From NCBI RefSeq assembly GCF_018588885.1, contig NZ_JAFFIW010000030.1, forward strand, positions 1 through 64,000: 64,000 nt of DNA, in the 5' to 3' direction. A model generated the notes under the pieces. The model was not told the origin of the DNA. It saw nothing but the letters and a program-made list of their open reading frames with translations, and made no database searches. Position numbers and translations under genes: made by a program. The DNA is from Mesorhizobium sp. dw_380. GTDB lineage: Bacteria; Pseudomonadota; Alphaproteobacteria; Rhizobiales; Rhizobiaceae. Shown here piece after piece: positions 9,081 through 17,473 of the stretch (the first letter of the stretch is position 1; every line of letters starts with the position of its first letter).

Positions 9081-9848
9081 CTACCAGCAGACATAGCCGC
9101 CATCGACGATCAGATCGAGGCCGGTGACGAAGCTCGAGGCGCGGCTGGCCAGGAACACCGTCGGCCCGACCATTTCCTCCGGCGCTGCCATGCGTCCCAT
9201 CGGCGTGTCGCGCTTGAAGATCTTCACCTCCTCCGCCACCTCCGGCCGCTTGTTCATCGGCGTCAGCGTATAGCCCGGGCTGACGACATTGACGCGCAGC
9301 CCGCGGTCGGCCCACTCCATGGCGAGGCTCTTCGACATGTGAATGACGGCGGCTTTTGAGGAGTTGTAATGCGCCTGCGTCAGCCCGCGATTGACGATCG
9401 TGCCCGACATCGAGGCGATGTTGATGATCGAGCCCTTGCGCCGCGCCAGCATCTTGCGCGATTCGGCCTGGCAGGACAGGAACACGCCGGCGACATTGAC
9501 CTCGTGCACCCTCTGCCATTTTTCCAACGGCATCGTCTCGGCCGGCTCCGAACCGGCGATACCGGCATTGTTGACGGCCACCGTCAGCGCACCCAGTTCG
9601 GCCTCGACGTGATCGATCGCGGCCGCGAGGTCGCTCTCCGATGTCACCGTGCCGGTCAGGACAAGCGCCTTGCGGCCGAGCGCCGTGATCCTGTGAGCAG
9701 TTTCGTCCAGCCCGCCCTTCGATGCATGACCGAAACAGGCGACGTCGGCGCCGGCCTCGGCCAGTCCGATCGCGATTGCCTGGCCGATGCCGCTGCCGGC
9801 CCCGGTGACCAGCGCGACATCGCCGTCCAGCTTGAAAATATCCATCAT
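9081..9848 (-). CDS. Short-chain dehydrogenase/reductase (SDR)
   Basis: A 255-residue classical SDR, an NAD(P)-dependent oxidoreductase. It has the Rossmann motif TGAGSGIG near residue 15, NNAGIAG near residue 93, catalytic Ser in the IASMSG strand, and Y-N-S-S-K (residues about 160-164) with the catalytic Tyr and Lys. It ends with the usual VDGGY tail. An acid at the end of the second strand is not obvious, so cofactor preference is unclear. It lies 87 bases after the DUF427 gene, same strand, and probably belongs to the operon starting at 12478. Substrate unknown; sugar or hydroxy acid is common in this class. Confidence 0.85.
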   Translation of the reverse strand: MMDIFKLDGDVALVTGAGSGIGQAIAIGLAEAGADVACFGHASKGGLDETAHRITALGRKALVLTGTVTSESDLAAAIDHVEAELGALTVAVNNAGIAGSEPAETMPLEKWQRVHEVNVAGVFLSCQAESRKMLARRKGSIINIASMSGTIVNRGLTQAHYNSSKAAVIHMSKSLAMEWADRGLRVNVVSPGYTLTPMNKRPEVAEEVKIFKRDTPMGRMAAPEEMVGPTVFLASRASSFVTGLDLIVDGGYVCW

Positions 9849-9935
9849 GCCCTCCCTGTCTCAGAGAGGGTACGCATTGAACCATGCTTCGATCAAGCGC
9901 CCCGTGTGCCCAAGCGGATTAACAGGCGCCGATGC

Positions 9936-10820
9936 TCAGAAATAGCCGTTCGAGGCGGCCGTCGCCTCTTTCGGGATTTCCACGCCGTCGACCAGGATCT
10001 TGTCGACCAGTTCGTGGTGGAAGCAGACCAGTCCCTTGATGCGTTCGGCTTCGTGTACCGGCTCCGGATAGTACCAGACGAGGTTCTCGTGCCGCTTCTT
10101 GGGCGTCGTCACGTGATAGTAGTTGGAAATGCCCTTGTAGGGGCAGCGCGAAATGTAGCGGCTCGGCGCGAACATATCGAGCCGCGTGTCCGAAATCGGC
10201 AGATAGTGGCGCACCGGATGGCCGGTCTCGAACAGGAAGACGCCGCGGCGTGAATCGGCAACCTGCTCGCCGTCGAGGATGACCTGCACCCGCCGCGAGG
10301 ATGGCAAGCAGTCGACCCGGCGGAACGGATCGCGGGCGTGCACGAAGATTTCTTCGTCTTCCTCATACCAGTGGGTCATCTTGGGCCAATAGAAGGACAT
10401 GTAGTCCGAGAGGAGCGGGGATCCCTTGACCGGGTCGAGATAGCGCCAGGCGGCATCTTCGACCAGCGTGATGCCGGTGTTCAGGGAATAATGCGTGGCG
10501 ACGCCCTTGAACGGGCTCTCGGTTGTCGTCGCGCTGGGCAGCAGGAACTCCTCGCGCACGTCACTCATCGGAAAGTAATAGACCGGCAGATGGTCGCTCT
10601 CGTAGAGCACCAGCGCCTTGGTGGTGTCGGCGACGATCATCGATCCTACCTGCACGCGCAGCCGCTTCTGCATCGGCATGGTGAAGGCGATGTAGCCCGG
10701 CTCGAACTCATACTGCACGATGATGTCGAGCACGGGGAAATGCGGTCCGCGACCGCGCAAATGAGGCTTGCGAATGGTAGTCTCCCGTCTTCTTGTCTTG
10801 GCGGCCGCGCGGTTGGACAC
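9936..10820 (-). CDS. Double DUF427 domain protein
   Basis: A 294-residue protein with two DUF427 modules, about residues 55-125 (RLRVQVGSMIVADTTKALVLYE) and 185-285 (RRVQVILDGEQVADSRRGVF, then PYKGISNYYHV). DUF427 proteins are small beta-rich proteins with no settled biochemistry. The N-terminal 30 residues are basic and may be mis-started. The gene begins only two bases after the stop of the ABC binding-protein gene, so the two are surely co-transcribed; an SDR follows. Association with a transporter component suggests a catabolic role, but this is inference. Confidence 0.8.
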   Translation of the reverse strand: MSNRAAAKTRRRETTIRKPHLRGRGPHFPVLDIIVQYEFEPGYIAFTMPMQKRLRVQVGSMIVADTTKALVLYESDHLPVYYFPMSDVREEFLLPSATTTESPFKGVATHYSLNTGITLVEDAAWRYLDPVKGSPLLSDYMSFYWPKMTHWYEEDEEIFVHARDPFRRVDCLPSSRRVQVILDGEQVADSRRGVFLFETGHPVRHYLPISDTRLDMFAPSRYISRCPYKGISNYYHVTTPKKRHENLVWYYPEPVHEAERIKGLVCFHHELVDKILVDGVEIPKEATAASNGYF

Positions 10821-10822
10821 GG

Positions 10823-12478
10823 TCAGCCTATGGATACACGATCAAGCAGCAGCCCGGCAGCGATCGGCGGCAAGCCGCTGACATTCTTGCGCACCGGCAC
10901 CAGCAGATCCGGGAAATAACTGAAGATGACCGGCGTCTCGTCGAGCAGCAGCTTCTGGATGTCGGAGGCAGCCGCGCGCTGTGCGCCGATGTCGAGTGCC
11001 TTGAGGTAACTGGTGACCATGCCGTCATAGGCCGGGCTCTTGAAATGCGCCGCGTTCCACGGCCCGTCGCCGACCAGCGGGCTCTTCAGGAAGACGTTGG
11101 GCACGCTGCGATGCGCGTAATCGGTGATGCCGAGCGGGCTGTCCAGCCAGTCCGATTGGCCGAACACCGCCTTGCCGTAATATTTGTCCTGGTCCTCGAT
11201 GTTGAGCGAGATGCGCGCGCCGATTTCCTTGGCGAAATTCTGGAACAGCTGCGCATAGCCCGGAATGTCGGAATAGCGCAGCGTCGTCAGTGTGATATCG
11301 AACCCGCCTGCGAGGCCCGCCGCTTCCAGGAGCTGCTTGGCCTTTGCGATGTCCTGGACCCGCTGCGGCACCGTCTTGTCGGTCGCGGGGAAGGCCGGCG
11401 CGAACGGGCTGTCATTGCCGGTCGCCGCCATGCCGCGGCACAGGCCATCGACCAGCTTGGAGCGATCGATGCTGAGCGCCAGAGCCTGGCGCACGCGCTT
11501 GTCGGTGAAGGGACCGGTGTCGCAGCGCATGTGGAGCTGGCGGTGCGCGGTGGAGGCGACACGCAGCACCGTGATGTCGGAGCTGTTCAGCACCACCTGG
11601 CTGACATCGAGCGGCACCGCATCGAGGATATCGACCTCGCCGGCCTGCAGCGCCAGGATACGCGGCTGCACGTCGCCGTAGAATTTGAACTCGAGCCGGT
11701 CGGGCAGCGCCTTCTCGCCCCAATAATCGGTATTGCGCACGAAGGTCGCGCCGACCTTCGGCGTGTAGGTCTCGAGCCGGAACGGGCCTGTGCCTTCGAA
11801 GGTTTTCTCGTAGTCGCCCTTGTAGCTCGCCGGCAGGATGACGGCGTTGTAGTTGTCGATCGACACCGAATAGGGAAAGCTGCCGTTCGGCGCATCGAGA
11901 TGGAAGGCGACGGTGTGGTCATCGACCTTCTGTGTGCCGCCCTTCGACAGCAGGCCCTTGAACACGGAAAGCGCATTCGAGGCGCCCTTGGGGTCAGCCA
12001 GCCGGTCGAAGGTCGCGACGACGTCGTCGGCCTTGAAATCCTCCCCATTGTGGAATTTCACGCCCTTGCGCAGCTTGAAAGTCCACACACTGCCGTCCTC
12101 GTTCGGCGTCCAGCTTTCCGCCAGCACTGGTTTCAGAGTGAGGTCGGGCTGGGTGATGCACAGGAACTCGGCGGTCTGGAAAACCAGTTGGTAGCTGCCG
12201 CTGTCATAATAGGTCACCGGATCGATGGCGCCGCCTGGCGTCGCGACGCCGGCGCGCACCGTGCCGCCCGGCTTGCCTTCGGCGCGTGCCTTCTGCATGC
12301 CGAGGCCGGCAGCTGCGACAAGGCTGCCCAGGAACGGCAGCGAAAGGCCAAGCACGCTGCCATGGCGCAGGAAATCGCGCCGGTCGAGCCTGCCCGCCAG
12401 CAATTCGTCGACAGCGGAATTTTCGATTGCACTGAGATTTCTGCGAGTGGCGTCGATCATCCTGAAATGCCTTGGCAT
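10823..12478 (-). CDS. ABC transporter substrate-binding protein, peptide/opine family, Tat-exported
   Basis: A 551-residue family 5 (DppA/OppA) extracellular binding protein. The N-terminus carries a twin-arginine signal (DRRDFLRHG followed by a hydrophobic stretch, residues about 29-58). It is clearly paralogous to the binding protein at 17474-19138, with shared segments around RRDF, EFLC and WTFKLRKGVKFH. Unlike the paralogue it has no permease or ATPase genes behind it but is followed by DUF427 and SDR genes. It may feed the transporter at 13535-17404. A LysR gene is divergent, 116 bases away. Confidence 0.88.
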   Translation of the reverse strand: MPRHFRMIDATRRNLSAIENSAVDELLAGRLDRRDFLRHGSVLGLSLPFLGSLVAAAGLGMQKARAEGKPGGTVRAGVATPGGAIDPVTYYDSGSYQLVFQTAEFLCITQPDLTLKPVLAESWTPNEDGSVWTFKLRKGVKFHNGEDFKADDVVATFDRLADPKGASNALSVFKGLLSKGGTQKVDDHTVAFHLDAPNGSFPYSVSIDNYNAVILPASYKGDYEKTFEGTGPFRLETYTPKVGATFVRNTDYWGEKALPDRLEFKFYGDVQPRILALQAGEVDILDAVPLDVSQVVLNSSDITVLRVASTAHRQLHMRCDTGPFTDKRVRQALALSIDRSKLVDGLCRGMAATGNDSPFAPAFPATDKTVPQRVQDIAKAKQLLEAAGLAGGFDITLTTLRYSDIPGYAQLFQNFAKEIGARISLNIEDQDKYYGKAVFGQSDWLDSPLGITDYAHRSVPNVFLKSPLVGDGPWNAAHFKSPAYDGMVTSYLKALDIGAQRAAASDIQKLLLDETPVIFSYFPDLLVPVRKNVSGLPPIAAGLLLDRVSIG

Positions 12479-12563
12479 GGCTGCATTCCTTGCTTGCCCT
12501 AGGGAGATTGGCCATTTAGGTCATTGTTGACCGCGACCGGAAAGCGATATTTTTTGATGGGGC

Positions 12564-12582
12564 TCATCGAAATTTTCGATGA
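12564..12582. promoter_or_regulatory. Dyad between LysR gene and divergent binding-protein operon
   Basis: The perfect interrupted dyad TCATCGAAATTTTCGATGA (9-bp arms, one central base) lies in the divergent intergenic region, its right end touching the GAAGGAG ribosome site of the LysR gene at 12595. Its form fits a LysR-type T-N11-A box. Autoregulation plus control of the operon starting at 12478 is the likely use. Confidence 0.6.
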
Positions 12583-12594
12583 AGGAGCAAAGCC

Positions 12595-13497
12595 ATGGAT
12601 ACCGAAAACCTGCGCAGTTTCCTGGAGGTTGCGGAACATGGCAGCTTCACCATAGCTGCCAGCCGGCTCAACCTTGCGCAATCCACGGTCAGTGCGCGGA
12701 TCAGAGGGCTGGAGGAGCAGCTGGGGCGCCGGCTTTTCGTGCGCGATCGCGATGGCGTCACGCTCACGCCGGCCGGCCGGCAATTCCTGCCGCACGCATC
12801 CTCCATCACCCGCACCTGGGAGCAATCGAGGCAGGACATCGCCGTTCCCGATGGCTATGAAACACTGCTGCGGCTGACCGCTCCCGCCTATCTGTGGGAC
12901 TTGATCACCTCGCCATGGGTCGAGTGGATGCGTGCCGAACGGCCGAACGTCGCGCTAAGGCTCGAGGGCAGTTTCCCGGATCTGGCGATCGACCAGCTGG
13001 CGGAAGGTCTGCTCGATATCTGCATCCTCTATCTGCCACGCCCGCATCCTGGCATCGTCTACGAAACACTGGCGGTCGATCAGGTCGTGCTGGTCCAGCA
13101 TGCAGCGCAGACGAAGCCGTGGACCGAGAACTACATCCTGATGGACTGGGGGCTCGAATTCCGTATCGAGCACGACCGCGCCTTTGCCGGCATGGTCAAG
13201 CCGGCCATTTCGGCCGGGCTGGTCTTCATCGGGCTGCAGCATGTACTGTCGCAGCGAGCGGCAGCCTATCTGCCGCTCAGCGCCGTCAGTGGCCATATCG
13301 AGCGCGGCGAGATGCGGCGCATCGACAACGCGCCGGTATTCCAGCGCCCGATCTACCTTGCCTATCCCAGCAATCCCGCATCGTCGGAGGTGCTCGATGT
13401 CGCGCTGAAGGGCTTGCGCTCGCTTGCCAAGGACTGGACCAGCGATCAGGGCTTCTCGGAAGCCGACCGTTCCCTGGGCATGGCCGGCCGGATGTAA
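12595..13497 (+). CDS. LysR-family transcriptional regulator
   Basis: A 300-residue regulator with an N-terminal winged helix-turn-helix (residues 1-60, FLEVAEHGSFTIAASRLNLAQSTVSARIRGLE) and an effector-binding periplasmic-binding-like domain in the remainder. The start is supported by GAAGGAG nine bases upstream. It diverges from the ABC binding-protein operon (12478) and converges on the transporter ATPase gene (13535). The 19-bp dyad at 12564-12582 is a good candidate site. The inducer is unknown. Confidence 0.9.
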   Translation: MDTENLRSFLEVAEHGSFTIAASRLNLAQSTVSARIRGLEEQLGRRLFVRDRDGVTLTPAGRQFLPHASSITRTWEQSRQDIAVPDGYETLLRLTAPAYLWDLITSPWVEWMRAERPNVALRLEGSFPDLAIDQLAEGLLDICILYLPRPHPGIVYETLAVDQVVLVQHAAQTKPWTENYILMDWGLEFRIEHDRAFAGMVKPAISAGLVFIGLQHVLSQRAAAYLPLSAVSGHIERGEMRRIDNAPVFQRPIYLAYPSNPASSEVLDVALKGLRSLAKDWTSDQGFSEADRSLGMAGRM

Positions 13498-13534
13498 CCA
13501 GCCAGGCAATGCGATCACCCCTGCGATGCGTTGC

Positions 13535-15583
13535 TTATGCCGGTTCTGCCACCACCGTCTTCTGCAACCTTGCCAGCTCCGCGTAGGGGATATGGCAACG
13601 GATCGAATGTCCGGGCTGAGCCTCGGACAGCGGCGGCTCCTGCTGCTCGCAGATAGGGCCGATCTTGCGCGGGCAGCGCGTGTGGAACACGCAGCCCGAG
13701 GGCGGATTGGTGGCGCTGGGGATTTCGCCGTCGAGCCGAATACGCGCCGTCTCGGTCTGGTCGAGCTTGGGCACGGCCGACAGCAGCGCTTCGGTGTAGG
13801 GATGATGCGGGCCGGAGAAGACTTGTTCCGATGGCCCGATCTCCATGATGCGGCCGAGATAGAGCACGGCGATCTTGTCGGAGAGGTAACGCACGACGCC
13901 AAGGTCGTGCGAGATGAAGATGTAGCTGACATCTTCCTTGGCCTGCAGGTCGGCGAGCAGGTTGAGGATTGCCGCCTGGACGGAGACGTCGAGTGCCGAG
14001 GTCGGCTCGTCGCAGACGACGATGCGCGGATCGCCGGCGAAGGCGCGCGCAATAGCGACGCGCTGCTTGAGGCCGCCCGACAGCTGGCGCGGCTTGACGG
14101 CCAGATGCCGGTCTGTGAGGCGCACCGAGCGGACAAGGTCGTTGAGGCGGGCTTCCAGTGCCTTGCCCCTCAAGCCAGCCAGCCGCTTCAGCGCCCGGCC
14201 GATGAGGTGGCGGATCGAATGCGAGCGGTTCAGCGCCGAATCCGGATTCTGGAAGACGATCTGCATCGCCTTGACCTGGTCGTCGCCGCGGTTCTCCAGC
14301 TTCGGCGCCAGCGCCTTGCCTTCGAGCTCGATGGTGCCGCCGTCATCGGGCGGCACAAGGCCGAGCAGCAGTCTGGCGAAGGTGGTCTTGCCGCTGCCGG
14401 ACTCGCCAACCAACCCCAGCGTCTCGCCAGGCCTGAGGTCGAGCGAGACGTCCTTGACGGCGCGCAGCGCATGACCGTGGCTGGCATAGGTCTTGTTCAG
14501 CCCCGCGACGCGCAGCACGGGTGCTGCCGCCGGCTTCGGCGCCGGTGCCGGCACATTGCTCGGCGTTGCGCGCGGCAGGGATTGCGCCTTGTCATGGTAG
14601 AAGCAGCGTGACAGCCGGCCACCCAGATCATAGAGCGGCGGCAATTCGGTGCGGCAGCGATCGTCGGCGAGCGCGCAGCGATCTGCAAAGGCGCAGCCCT
14701 TGATGTCGGCTCCAATGCCGGGCAGGAAGCCGGGAATGGTGTCGAGCCGGCCCTGGTCCTTGCGCTGACCGCCGCGCGGCAGGCAACGCAGCAGCGCCAC
14801 CGTGTAAGGATGGCGCGGATCGTTGAAGACGATTTCGGTCGGCCCTTCCTCGACCAGCATGCCGGCATAGAGCACGCCGACCCGGTCGCACATGTTGGAG
14901 ACGACGGCGAGGTTGTGGCTGATGAACAGGATCGACGCCGAGAGCTCTTGTCTGAGCTGCGCGATCAGGTCGAGCACTTCGGCCTCGACGGTCGCATCGA
15001 GCCCGGTGGTCGGCTCGTCGAGGATCAGCATCGAGGGATCGTTGGCCAGCGCCATGGCGATCGCCACGCGCTGCTGCATGCCGCCGGAAAGCTGATGCGG
15101 GTAACGCTGCATGACGCTTGGCGGATCGGAGATGCGCACCCGGTTCAGCATGGCGATGGCGCGCTCGGTGGCTGCCTGTCCCGTTATGCCGCCAAGCTCG
15201 AAAATCTCGGTCAGCTGGCGGCCGACGCGGATCGACGGGTTCAGCGCCTTGCCCGGATCTTGGTAGACCATGGAGACGCTTTCGGCGCGGGCGCGCCGCA
15301 AGGCCTCGCCGTCCAGCTTCATCACATTCTGGCCGTCGAGCGAGATCGCGCCGCCTGATATCGATCCGTTCCTTGGCAAATAGCGCACAACGGTGAGCGC
15401 CACGGTGGATTTGCCGCAGCCGGATTCGCCGACCAGCCCGTAGGCCTCGCCCTGCTTGATGTTGAGGCTGAGATTGCGCAGCACGGCGCGGTTGCGCCCG
15501 GCAACGCGGTAGGCAACCGACAGATCGCTGAGTTCGAGGGCGTTTTCCGCCTTCGTGTTCCGGGCCTGGGCGGAGTTAGTCAT
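13535..15583 (-). CDS. Fused double ATPase of peptide/opine-type ABC importer
   Basis: A 682-residue fusion of two nucleotide-binding domains equivalent to DppD and DppF. Half one has Walker A GESGCGKST, signature LSGGMQQR and Walker B MLILDEP; half two has GESGSGKTT, LSGGLKQR and IVVCDEP. Each half is followed by an oligopeptide-transporter C-terminal segment with Cys (CAFADRC, CVFHTRCP). The start at 15583 (MTNSAQ) has GGAG upstream and overlaps the permease stop by eight bases; an earlier in-frame start would run into the permease gene. It is the last gene of the transporter operon. Confidence 0.9.
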   Translation of the reverse strand: MTNSAQARNTKAENALELSDLSVAYRVAGRNRAVLRNLSLNIKQGEAYGLVGESGCGKSTVALTVVRYLPRNGSISGGAISLDGQNVMKLDGEALRRARAESVSMVYQDPGKALNPSIRVGRQLTEIFELGGITGQAATERAIAMLNRVRISDPPSVMQRYPHQLSGGMQQRVAIAMALANDPSMLILDEPTTGLDATVEAEVLDLIAQLRQELSASILFISHNLAVVSNMCDRVGVLYAGMLVEEGPTEIVFNDPRHPYTVALLRCLPRGGQRKDQGRLDTIPGFLPGIGADIKGCAFADRCALADDRCRTELPPLYDLGGRLSRCFYHDKAQSLPRATPSNVPAPAPKPAAAPVLRVAGLNKTYASHGHALRAVKDVSLDLRPGETLGLVGESGSGKTTFARLLLGLVPPDDGGTIELEGKALAPKLENRGDDQVKAMQIVFQNPDSALNRSHSIRHLIGRALKRLAGLRGKALEARLNDLVRSVRLTDRHLAVKPRQLSGGLKQRVAIARAFAGDPRIVVCDEPTSALDVSVQAAILNLLADLQAKEDVSYIFISHDLGVVRYLSDKIAVLYLGRIMEIGPSEQVFSGPHHPYTEALLSAVPKLDQTETARIRLDGEIPSATNPPSGCVFHTRCPRKIGPICEQQEPPLSEAQPGHSIRCHIPYAELARLQKTVVAEPA

Positions 15584-16454
15584 TGAGCGCTCCATGAACG
15601 CCGTCGGCCACCAGATTGACACCGATCACTAGCGAGGCGATGGCGAGCGCGTCGAACAGCACCGTCCACCAGAAGCCGCCGCCGATCATGCCGTAATTGC
15701 TGGAGATCGAGAGTCCCCAATCGGGTGATGGCGGCTGGATGCCGAACCCCATGAAGGAGAGCGTGGCGACCGCGAAGATGGCATAGCCCAGCCGCACGGT
15801 GGTCTCGACCAGGATCGGCGGGATGACGTTGGGCAGGATCTCGACGAACATCGTGTGCAGCGCACTCTCATGCCGAAGCTGGGCCGCGGCGACATAGTCG
15901 AGTTCGCGCTCGGCCAGCACTGCCGAGCGCACGGTGCGCGCGATGATCGGCGCGAAGCTCAGCCCGATAACGATGATGACGGTGGTCTTGGAGGTGCCGA
16001 GCGCGACGATGGCGAGCAGCGCCACGATGACCACCGGAATGGCCATGAACGCTTCGAGGATGCGGCTGACGACATCGTCGACGATGCCGCGGAAATAGCC
16101 GGTGAGCAGGCCGAGTGCGGTACCGGCAACCGTCGCCAGCAGTGTCGCCAGCGGGGCGACGGTGAGGATGTCGCGCGAGCCGACGATGACGCGCGAGAAG
16201 ACGTCGCGGCCGATCTGGTCGGTGCCGAACCAATGTTCCGACGAAGGTGGCGCCAGAGCATTGATGATGTCGTCGGCAAGCGGGTCGTAGGGCGCGAAAT
16301 GTTCGCCGAACAGCGCGCAGGCGACCCAGAACAGCACGATGGCAAGACCGACAAGGAAGGTTCGCGAGCGCATGAGCGAAAACAGGACTTCCGCAAGGGG
16401 GCTACGCCGGCGCGTGTCGTCTTGAGCGGGAGAGGTGGTCTGGACGGCGCTCAT
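15576..16454 (-). CDS. ABC importer permease, DppC family
   Basis: A 292-residue inner-membrane permease with the OppC N-terminal helix (about residues 25-55) and five further membrane segments. The motif FGTDQIGRDVFSRVI, typical of DppC/OppC proteins, lies near residue 75. The coupling loop with RHESALHTMFVEILP is near residue 200. The start overlaps the preceding DppB-type gene by four bases. It works with the fused ATPase and the binding protein(s) to import a peptide-like, opine-like or amino acid derivative. Confidence 0.9.
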   Translation of the reverse strand: MSAVQTTSPAQDDTRRRSPLAEVLFSLMRSRTFLVGLAIVLFWVACALFGEHFAPYDPLADDIINALAPPSSEHWFGTDQIGRDVFSRVIVGSRDILTVAPLATLLATVAGTALGLLTGYFRGIVDDVVSRILEAFMAIPVVIVALLAIVALGTSKTTVIIVIGLSFAPIIARTVRSAVLAERELDYVAAAQLRHESALHTMFVEILPNVIPPILVETTVRLGYAIFAVATLSFMGFGIQPPSPDWGLSISSNYGMIGGGFWWTVLFDALAIASLVIGVNLVADGVHGALND

Positions 16455-17404
16455 TGGTCTGATCCCAGCCGGATACGTGGATTGAGCACGGAGTAGAGAA
16501 AGTCGGCGATCAACGTCGCCACGGCATAGACGATGCCTATGGTGAGGATGCCCGATTCCAGCATCGGAAAATCCTTGCCGCGCGCGGCGGTGAAGATCAG
16601 CGAGCCGATGCCCTGGTAGCGGAACAGCGTCTCGATCACCACCAGGCCGCCGATGAGATAACCGGTTTGCGTGGCGATGACGGTGATGGTCGGCAGCAGC
16701 GCATTGCGCAGCACATGGCGCCAGATCACCGTGCGCCAGGGCAGGCCCTTAAGCACCGCCGTTCGCGTATAGTCGGAATCGAGCGCCTCGATCATGCCGG
16801 AGCGCGCCATGCGGGCGATATAGCCGAACAGCACCAGGAACAGCGGTAGCGACGGCAGGATCAGGTAATAGAGCTGGGTGAAGAAGCCGGCGTTCTTCGG
16901 CCATGCCGCCGAGATCGGCAGCCAGCGCAACCACACGCCGAAGATCAGGATCAGGATGATGCCGGTGACGAACTCCGGCAGCACCGTCACCGAGAGGCCG
17001 CCAAGGCTGATGATGCGGTCGAGCGGGCGGTTGAGGTTGAGCGCCGCAATGACGCCGCCCAGAATGCCGATCGGCACCACCAGCACGAAGGCGACCGCAG
17101 CCAGCTTCATCGAATTGCCCAAGGCATCGATGACGAACGGCGCCACTGGCGAGCGGAAGATGTAGGACGTGCCCATGTCGCCCCGCACAAAATTCCAGAT
17201 CCAGGTCGCATATTGGGTGAGCAGCGGGCGATCGACGCCGAGCGTGTGATTGAGCGCGTCCACCGCGCGCTGGTCGGCGAACGGCCCCAGGATCGCGCGC
17301 CCGACATTGCCAGGCAGCACCTGGCCGCCCAGAAACACCATGATGCTGAGCAGGAACAACGTAACCAGCGACAGCGAGACACGCCGTGCAAAGAAGGAGA
17401 GAAT
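16451..17404 (-). CDS. ABC importer permease, DppB family, with apparent ATT start
   Basis: An inner-membrane permease of about 317 residues. The family N-terminus (a membrane helix beginning I-L-S-F-F-A-R-R) is encoded upstream of the first ATG/GTG/TTG. In that frame the only start-like codon behind a ribosome site is ATT at 17404-17402, eight bases after AAGGAG. Starting at the TTG at 17359 would cut away most of the first membrane helix. The coupling loop TAVLKGLPWRTVIWRHVLRN is present near residue 215. The gene overlaps the DppC gene by four bases. ATT is a rare start codon, so a sequencing error or unusual initiation should be considered. Confidence 0.82.
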   Translation of the reverse strand: MLSFFARRVSLSLVTLFLLSIMVFLGGQVLPGNVGRAILGPFADQRAVDALNHTLGVDRPLLTQYATWIWNFVRGDMGTSYIFRSPVAPFVIDALGNSMKLAAVAFVLVVPIGILGGVIAALNLNRPLDRIISLGGLSVTVLPEFVTGIILILIFGVWLRWLPISAAWPKNAGFFTQLYYLILPSLPLFLVLFGYIARMARSGMIEALDSDYTRTAVLKGLPWRTVIWRHVLRNALLPTITVIATQTGYLIGGLVVIETLFRYQGIGSLIFTAARGKDFPMLESGILTIGIVYAVATLIADFLYSVLNPRIRLGSDQ

Positions 17405-17473
17405 GGCTAAGACTCCTTGTGGAGCCAGCCCCGCGCGGGAGCTGGCTGTTAGAGGATTGGCTTCCCTTTCCGC

